Shown: positions 57,890 to 64,000 of the stretch, one piece after another
How positions within the stretch are numbered: position 1 is the first letter of the stretch
Layout of the letters: the number at the start of each line of letters is the position of its first letter
Assembly: GCA_944548615.1 (NCBI GenBank)
Contig: OX155976.1
Location: forward strand, 755,954-819,953
Length of the DNA: 64,000 nt
DNA from: Micropterix aruncella
Taxonomy: Eukaryota > Arthropoda > Insecta > Lepidoptera > Micropterigidae
Reading direction: 5' to 3'
Notes under the pieces: model-generated
What the model was told of the DNA's origin: nothing
Databases searched by the model: none
What the model saw: only the letters and a program-made list of their open reading frames with translations
Program-made: the position numbers and the translations under genes

Positions 57890-58360
57890 AATCGAAGCTG
57901 TTAAAAACGTTCAGCGAGAAAAATCGGCGTCTGCGAACATATATTGGATAGCGGAAATAACCACTGGATGCAGTTTCAAAATCTCATTGTGCTATCCAAG
58001 GAACAATTATACTTTTCACGCATAATCCGGGAAGCCATTGAAATAAGAGAAACCCCGAACTTCAATAGAGGCGACGGTTACAAACTCTCTTCTACGTGGA
58101 ACCCTCTTCTTAAAATGTTCCCGCCGCCGAACGCCGAACGCAAGGACGTAAGGCAGGATACAGTGAGTGTTGTGTGCAAGACGGATTTTCGAAATTCTCG
58201 CACTCCGAGCCTGGCCCCCCACCACCGTTATAACCTACGCAGTGGCGGCAGCGGTATGCGGCCTACCCGCAAAACAATGGATTGACAGTTCTTTCAGTCT
58301 ACCCTGGACAACGGCGGCTGCAACGTCACCGAAACGTCGGGTGCTACAAATTTTAGGCGG
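57890..58360 (+). mobile_element. Penelope-like element 3' part
   Basis: It has a coding end that resembles the region after the GIY-YIG endonuclease and a 3' structure (58303-58338) reminiscent of a hammerhead ribozyme. A second, degraded copy of the 3' structure is at 62870-63060. Confidence 0.55.
57944..58285 (+). pseudogene. Penelope-like protein, C-terminus
   Basis: LSKEQLYFSRIIREAIEIRE, then TPNFNRGDGYKLSSTWNPLL, then HHRYNLRSGG. The REAIEI...NFNR.DGY.LS..W.P pattern is known from the C-terminal GIY-YIG part of Penelope-like retroelements. The first codons (57944-57990) are consistent with this frame. The reverse transcriptase is absent. Assignment rests on motif memory. Confidence 0.6.
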
Positions 58361-58475
58361 TAAATTTGTTTCTATCCTATTTATATTATATAAAAGTCTA
58401 CGACAATATTATACAAATCGTTATGTTACATGTTAAGTGTAAATTAAACGAATACTTACTATCTTATATAAACTT

Positions 58476-58740
58476 GGCCCGGTGGTATAGTGGTTAGGTC
58501 GCCTGATCTTACATTGGGGTTCGATCTGGGTTCATTCTGGGTTCGATCTCAGGCTAGATCACCATTTTCCGTTGGGATAAAATTAACGGAATGGCATTTC
58601 AAACCTGTCGAGCGAATGCAATAATAAGACACACACTTACACACATGCTACATGAACACATACATATAAACACTTCATAATAGGGTTTGTTGTAAGAGAT
58701 TGTCGTATGACAATAAAACCGCCCATTGTGATATATATTA
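58476..58740 (+). mobile_element. tRNA-derived SINE
   Basis: The head GGCCCGGTGGTATAGTGGTT carries a pol III A box (TAGTGGTTAGG) and a B box (GGTTCGATC). The B-box region is a perfect/near-perfect triple of an 11-mer (GGGTTCGATCT, GGGTTCATTCT, GGGTTCGATCT at 58517-58549). The body ends CAATAAAACCGCCCATTGTG. A tail piece of the same SINE is at 35128 on the minus strand. Confidence 0.8.
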
Positions 58741-59370
58741 CCTTTAGATATATATTAAAAGACGTCCTGTTCGCTTTTTGTTCTTCGCCACCCGCCGCCT
58801 TCTGCTGAACGCTGATCTTGTTGGGCTAGTCGCCGCCGCGCAACCCCCGCTAGGTATTTCGAGTTGCTTGCCCGCGTTACTTATTTCATGATATGTCTAA
58901 AACTATTCCAACCTAAAAGTTACAGTATATTGCTAATTTTATCTCCATTAAACTGCTAATGTCTTCCACAAACTTTAACTACTTTTTTCTTATTTTTTTG
59001 CGTCATAAAAGCAGTTATTGTAGCTCAAATATAAAAGTTGTATAAAAGCTCAAATATAAAAGAATATGTTGTCGCTTTGAGGCCGACGTTTTTGTTGTAC
59101 ATAGTTTTCAAAAATACCAAACCTTTTCGTCAGCGCACGCCGATAAAGAACATCACCAGCACATTTTCTCTGACTCGATTTACAAATAACTTGATTTCGT
59201 ATTGAAAACTACTATTTGTCACAATAAAATATAACCTATAGAACTACTCAATAATTAAGCTTTCCATTTCTTAAAAAAAAATATTAAATCGAATAAGTAG
59301 TTTTGGAGATTTCCCCCTACATACAAACTTACAAACACACCTCTTTATTTATCACGCTAATAAAGATGTA
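58741..59370. other. Unassigned, Helitron-like bits
   Basis: 58790-58880 is GC-rich; 59290-59345 (AAGTAGTTTTGGAGATT, CCTACATACAAACTTACAAA) resembles the interior of insect Helitrons, but no ends were found. Confidence 0.35.
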
Positions 59371-59702
59371 ATGGAATCTAAGGTAACTAATTTATATATA
59401 CGAACAATAGCACTCTACTACTATAGACATGACCTGGTGCCTCAGAATACCTCTATGCACAAGTACGATATCAGAAACCGTAATAACCAACCCCAACAAA
59501 CTAAAAACTCAGCATACGGACAGCGACATTATGCATTTCACTCGCCGAGGATTTACAATATGTTCATATCTGAGGTGGGGGGGAATGCATTGACGTCAAC
59601 ATCGACAGTCGTGCTGAAGAAAATGGTGGTGTGTTGGCTACTAAACAAAGGGAGAAGGGAAACCGAAAACCTATTTAAAATTCTTGTCTAAAAAAAAAAA
59701 AA
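59371..59702 (+). pseudogene. LINE reverse transcriptase C-terminus
   Basis: MHKYDIRNRNNQPQQTKNSAYGQ, RHYAFHSPRIYNMF, then VLKKMVVCWLLNKG form the usual C-terminal Y.TR.........R...F...R.YN motif. A short A run at 59692-59702 may be the tail, or the element may continue to about 60235. Confidence 0.65.
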
Positions 59703-59810
59703 ATAATATTATTGCTGTTGTTCTTTTTTTGGTATTTGCTTTACATATCTACGTTAACTACATATCTTCGTTATAATTATCATTAAGGTAAAAATATCTA
59801 TCAATAATAT

Positions 59811-59860
<50 letters not shown>

Positions 59861-59923
59861 AATATAATATTAGTGTTATATTACTATTATGTTATGTATA
59901 TTGTATATGTGTATATGTATGTA

Positions 59924-60114
<191 letters not shown>

Positions 60115-60180
60115 GTATGTATATATATATTATTATATTCTTTTTAACACACGGCTGCTACTAGACAACCTTCACTAGAC

Positions 60181-60218
60181 TACTGCCTCGACACAGGCCT
60201 AAGCCTAGTGAGGCAGTA
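60181..60218 (+). other. Hairpin, 9 bp perfect stem
   Basis: TACTGCCTC pairs with GAGGCAGTA; the loop is GACACAGGCCTAAGCCTAGT. It is related by loop to the hairpins at 6575 and 6851. Confidence 0.6.
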
Positions 60219-60345
60219 AAATCCACATGAGCCTGTACCTTTTTTTTTTATCAATGATTAATTAAGTATTAATGTTAAGCACTACTAGTTTTTAATCAAT
60301 AGTTTGTAATTAATTAATTATATGTTATTAATATGGATAAAAAAA

Positions 60346-60380
<35 letters not shown>

Positions 60381-60467
60381 ACCATCTTCCAAGGATCGTA
60401 GCGTCATGATAATTGGCAGCTGTATCTAGTTCTGATGACAATACAATAATATGGTACTGTCGAACTG

Positions 60468-60825
60468 ATCTGATGATGGAGTCGGAAGATATGAACTGGA
60501 ACTTCATGATGGAACATCGTATCATAGCTGTGTTTGGACTTGTTAGAAAAGTCTTGGAATGAACTTTGACCACGAGTAGGTTTCAAGGTCTGATGATGAA
60601 GCCGGAATATAGGCACTGGCATTCCATGATGGAATATCGTATCATAGCCGTGTTTGGACTTGTTAGAAAGGTCTTGTAATGACCTATGACCACGATTAAG
60701 TTTCGAGGTCTGATGATGAAGCCGGAAGACAGGAACTGGCATTACATGATGGAATATCGTATCATAGTCGTGTTTGCACTTGTGAGAAAGGTCACGTAAT
60801 GGACTTTGAACACGATCAGGTGTTA
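60468..60825 (-). repeat. 120 bp minisatellite, three units, open in one frame
   Basis: Units begin at about 60470, 60591 and 60711 with TCTGATGATGAAGCCGGAA. On the minus strand one frame stays open for 144 codons (60838-60404) and reads a 40-residue repeat around SKHGYDTIFHHGMPVPIFRL. Confidence 0.75.
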
Positions 60826-60839
60826 TAGGCTTTAACACA

Positions 60840-61402
60840 GCCTATAACAAACCTTCTTTGGTTTTTAGGTGCATTTATAAAAGCGTATTTTTAGTGTTTT
60901 TTTAACTATTAATTTATAATATTATTATTAGCTTTTTATAATGTTAGTATAGATAACGCTTATTTTTACCGCTGGATATTACTACCCATCAAATTTTCGT
61001 GCCGGGGGCTTTAAACGAAATCGATTCTTAAGGAGTAAAGTCAAATAAATAAAATTAAACATCCTTTTGATGTAACACAATCCTTATCCTTAATTTCTTT
61101 CCGCGTCCGCCCATCTCAATGTTATACGTTTTGCCGACGACTGCCAGTGCCAACTCAATTTATAAAAGGAAACTTATGCAATTTCCTGCTGGCGCACAAT
61201 AAACGAGTAGACCCACCTCCGCACCCCTTCTCGAAGATACCTCTAAGGAAGGAGGACATCCACTCGAACCTCACTTCACCTTACTCGGGTCGCAAAAGAG
61301 TAACTTTTTCCGCACTACTAAATCGAAATCTAAGTGAGGTGTATTGTATTTTTGAAAAAACATTTTTTGGGAGTGGCTCTGCAAAAAAAGAGCTATACAT
61401 CC
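60840..61402. other. Unassigned sequence
   Basis: A plus frame at 61147-61455 (102 codons) begins PTQFIKGNLCNFLLAHNKRV without a known domain. The rest is AT-rich. Confidence 0.35.
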
Positions 61403-61629
61403 AACCCTTCGGCTACGTAACGACCAAATTTGGTTGCACATCAGAACACCGTTGACTACATAACGACCAATATTGGCGTCTTGCTCCCGGAGCGCACAGT
61501 AATATTATGTTCGAAAGCATCCTAAAATTCATACCGAATATCTCATTATTACCATAGGTACATAGACGGCCGCTAGAATAATTTCGCGCGTCATTTCGCT
61601 GATATTTCTGGTAAAATCTGGTAAAAAAA

Positions 61630-62417
61630 AAAAAAAAAGGTCTTAGCTTCAATACCCATATCGAGCTAATGACTTCCAAATGTTACCAGTTGCTGGGATT
61701 CATTTGGAGAGTAACGAAGCCTTTCAAGGATTTCCGCGTTGTTATGCTCCTGTTTACATCGCTTGTCCGGAGTAGATTGGAGTTTGGCAGCGCGATTTGG
61801 AATCCATGTTATGAACAATATGTTTCGGAAATTGAAAGAGTTCAGAAAACGGTTCTGAGGTTGATGCGTTTTAAATTCTTTCAGGAAATAGAATTCGCCG
61901 ATTACAACGCCCAAACTCACTTTTTTAAATGTCAATCTCTGAAGACGAGACGTACTCTTACAGATCTTCTCCTCATTAATTCACTTTTTACCTATAAACT
62001 CGACTGCCCTGATCTGCTCAGTTGTTTCCCGCTGAACGTTCCGTCGACCCACAGAACTCGTCGTTGTGATGTCTTCCGTCCGCCGCATTGTTCAACCAAT
62101 AACGCTCTATTCTCGCCGGTGCCCCGTATAATGCACTCATATGTGAAAATTGTTAATTGCTTTGATGGTATGCTTCTCAGTAAATCACAATTCAAGCAAC
62201 TCGCCTCTGCTAAAATAACTGACTAAAAAAAAAAAAATAAACACCAAACTGAAATTAAAATAAAATATTTAAGGTATTAGAATAGTATAACAAAATAGGT
62301 AAATTATGAATAAGTAGAAAACGTTTTTAGATTTATATCAAATAACTTAATGTAATATTATCTCTAGTACGTAAGACTGATGTAAATCTGTTGTTTTTTC
62401 AAATAAAGAGAAAAAAA
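61630..62417 (+). mobile_element. LINE 3' part nested in the MITE
   Basis: The coding end (61640-62226) is followed by A-rich 3' UTR ending AATAAAGAGAAAAAAAA. A-rich runs on both sides obscure the target duplication. Confidence 0.8.
61669..62226 (+). pseudogene. LINE reverse transcriptase C-terminal region
   Basis: CYQLLGFIWRVTKPFKDFRV, then LVRSRLEFGSAIWNPCYEQY, then KTVLRLMRF, then LDCPDLLSCFPLNVPSTHRT, then SPVPRIMHSY. It is open for 185 codons; catalytic motifs lie upstream of the truncation point. Similar in layout to the LINE at 51055. Confidence 0.85.
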
Positions 62418-62869
62418 AATCCATTGGAAACGTCAAAATTTTTTTTCGACAAATCATCAAAATTTTTATTGGTTTTTATGAGCTAATATCTAAATATTTT
62501 TGTATGTAAATAAGCTAAACGAAATATTACTTTGATAGATATTGTAATAAAGATCACAATAATATTTAAAATTCCTAAATAGGGCTTCGTATTTTTCCGT
62601 AAGGCAAGTACAAGTTAGAAATGCCGAGTTTTTTTTCACTTTTTCGATTTTCTCATATTTATTCATAATTATATAATTGTTTTACAAAACGATATTTCAA
62701 TATTCTATATACTAAATTTCAATGCAATCATTGCACAGTTATTCTTTTTATGATTTCTATAGTAGTTCCATAGTTATAGTATTTTTTGTCGAGCGCGGCG
62801 ATATTGCAAGAAATTCCAATAAATTGCCATATACAAACAAAGAAAATAATCAGTTGAGTCACCCCATGA

Positions 62870-63060
62870 CTTTTTCGCCAAGTAGCCAAGGACCGGGAAG
62901 CCGCCCCACCGCCATCATTATAATCTGCGCAGAGGCAGCGGTTTGCCGCTTACCTACCCCCGGAAGCGGGGGTAAGCGGCATGGATTAACTGTGCTTCAT
63001 TCTGGACAACGGCGATTTCAACATCGCCGAAACGTCGAGTTCTACGAAATTGAAATTTTA
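62870..63060 (+). repeat. Penelope-like 3' structure, second copy
   Basis: CCCCACCGCCATCATTATAA, GCGCAGAGGCAGCGG and CTGGACAACGGCGATTTCAA / CATCGCCGAAACGTCGAG parallel 58217-58340. It also contains an inverted repeat GCCGCTTACC-TACCCCCGGAAGCGGG-GGTAAGCGGC at 62946-62981. Confidence 0.55.
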
Positions 63061-63108
63061 CATGTTGGTTCAGTTCCAAGACAATGCATTTTTATGGTAA
63101 GCATGACC

Positions 63109-63500
63109 TGATTCTGCACCCAGGATTGGCTTCCGACGAGGGGACTCATCAACGGTCAACAGCAGAGACATAAAAATTTATGTACGCATTTAATTGTAAT
63201 AGCCCGTTATAAGTTTCATCATAGCATGGCTACTGCACCCAGGGTTGGCTCTTAACGAGGGAACTGCTCAACGTTCAACAGCACAGGTAAGAAATTTTGT
63301 ATACCCATGCATTTATGACAGCCCGCTCTAAATTTTCCCATGACATGGCTGCTGCACCCAGGGTTGGCTCCCGACGAGGGAACTCCTCAACGGTCAACAG
63401 CAGAGAAACGAAATTTTGTATACGCATTCAATTATGATTGCCCATTCTAAGTCCACTATGACATTGCTGCTGCACCCAGGGTTGGCTCAGGACAGAGCAT
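63109..63500 (+). repeat. 119 bp minisatellite, 3.3 units
   Basis: Units begin near 63110, 63229, 63348 and 63466 with CTGCTGCACCCAGGGTTGGC. Each carries CTCAACGGTCAACAGCA. Period 118-119 bp, so no frame is kept. Confidence 0.85.
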
Positions 63501-64000
63501 TTTAATAAAAACTTGTTTTTAAAAATGTTTTTTTTATACATATTTTTTTAATTTGATAAATTACTGTTCTTGTTTCATTTTTGTTTTTATTTTATGACTA
63601 TATGCTCTTTCCATTTTACTATCACATTGCTACCATGGATCCAACGTTAATCGAAACTACGAGGAACCGCCGAAATCTGTAAGACCCACCTGAGTTAGGC
63701 GTGGGGACAAACAGCTGACTATCGTGTCATTATAAATCGTTAGTCGGTTCTCTACATTTACATATTCGTAAATCAATATGCGGCTATTGTTAGAATTAAA
63801 ATATGCAAAAGAGGTTGAATATAGGATGGATTCGTATATCAGGCATATACTTAGAAATGTACAGTAATTATAGTAAGTAGAAGTAATAATTAAAGTGGTA
63901 CATATTTCTCTACATGGACTGAGGATTTTTATTTACCTTGCATTGTTTGTTAGTTTTTTGTCAAGTAAAATACAAAATAAATTAGAACCACTTCCTCTTA
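63501..64000. other. Unassigned AT-rich DNA
   Basis: No gene or repeat recognised. Confidence 0.4.

Larger units (their letters stand above)
61403..62828 (-). mobile_element. CCCTTCGAGTAGC MITE, minus copy, split by a LINE
   Basis: 61403-61622 begins CCCTTCGGCTACGTAACGAC, and 62418-62828 continues the same element (TTTTTATTGGTTTTTATGAG) to TATTGCAAGAAATTCCAATAAATTGCC. A LINE lies between. Confidence 0.7.

Overview
This is eukaryotic nuclear DNA, most likely from an insect and probably a moth or butterfly. It is AT-rich, has no operons or ribosome binding sites, has spliced transposon genes, and carries a Lepidoptera-like mix of mobile elements: Helitrons ending in CTAG, R1-clade and other non-LTR retrotransposons, a tRNA-derived SINE, PIF/Harbinger, hAT, Tc1 and a Penelope-like remnant. 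I see no complete host gene. The only host-like candidate is one short exon at 6010-6259 on the minus strand. Nearly everything else is a mobile element, usually broken or nested in another.

Layout. 1-11230: an approximately 620 bp retroposon family (here R620), a piggyBac-like MITE, LINE 3' ends, the candidate host exon and a 470 bp MITE. 11231-24731: one (TA)n microsatellite split into three tracts by two large insertions. The first (11386-15916, minus) is a rearranged Ty3/Gypsy-like element with a 1653 bp LTR, a DD35E integrase fragment and, inside its 5' LTR, a full-length tRNA-Lys(CTT) sequence with its CCA end. The second (16012-24641) is a hAT element that contains a tRNA-Trp-primed LTR element with matching LTRs, a nearly intact PIF/Harbinger element whose two genes have interleaved exons, and Helitron sequence. 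24732-35740: a MITE, R620 copies, a solo LTR, an RNase H-bearing LINE with one stop codon, and a Tc1 element. 35737-42290: decayed Helitron helicase and non-autonomous Helitron ends, then a three-level nest (LINE in solo LTR in LINE). 42300-53080: LINE 3' fragments of many families. 53215-56803: an R620 copy split at one site by an R1-clade LINE and by another R620 copy. 57206-64000: an R620 copy with target duplication, a Penelope-like GIY-YIG C-terminus, a SINE, LINE ends and two minisatellites.

The mobile genes are independent selfish units. The two strongest observations are (1) the tRNA-Lys copy, which looks like a primer tRNA reverse-transcribed past the usual stop, with a base change at position 58, the normally m1A-modified site; and (2) the R620/R1-clade pair, which shares one insertion site inside R620 and an approximately 14 bp target duplication, suggesting that R620 is mobilised by an R1-type enzyme. 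Boundaries were read by eye; family names are recognised from motifs, not from searches.
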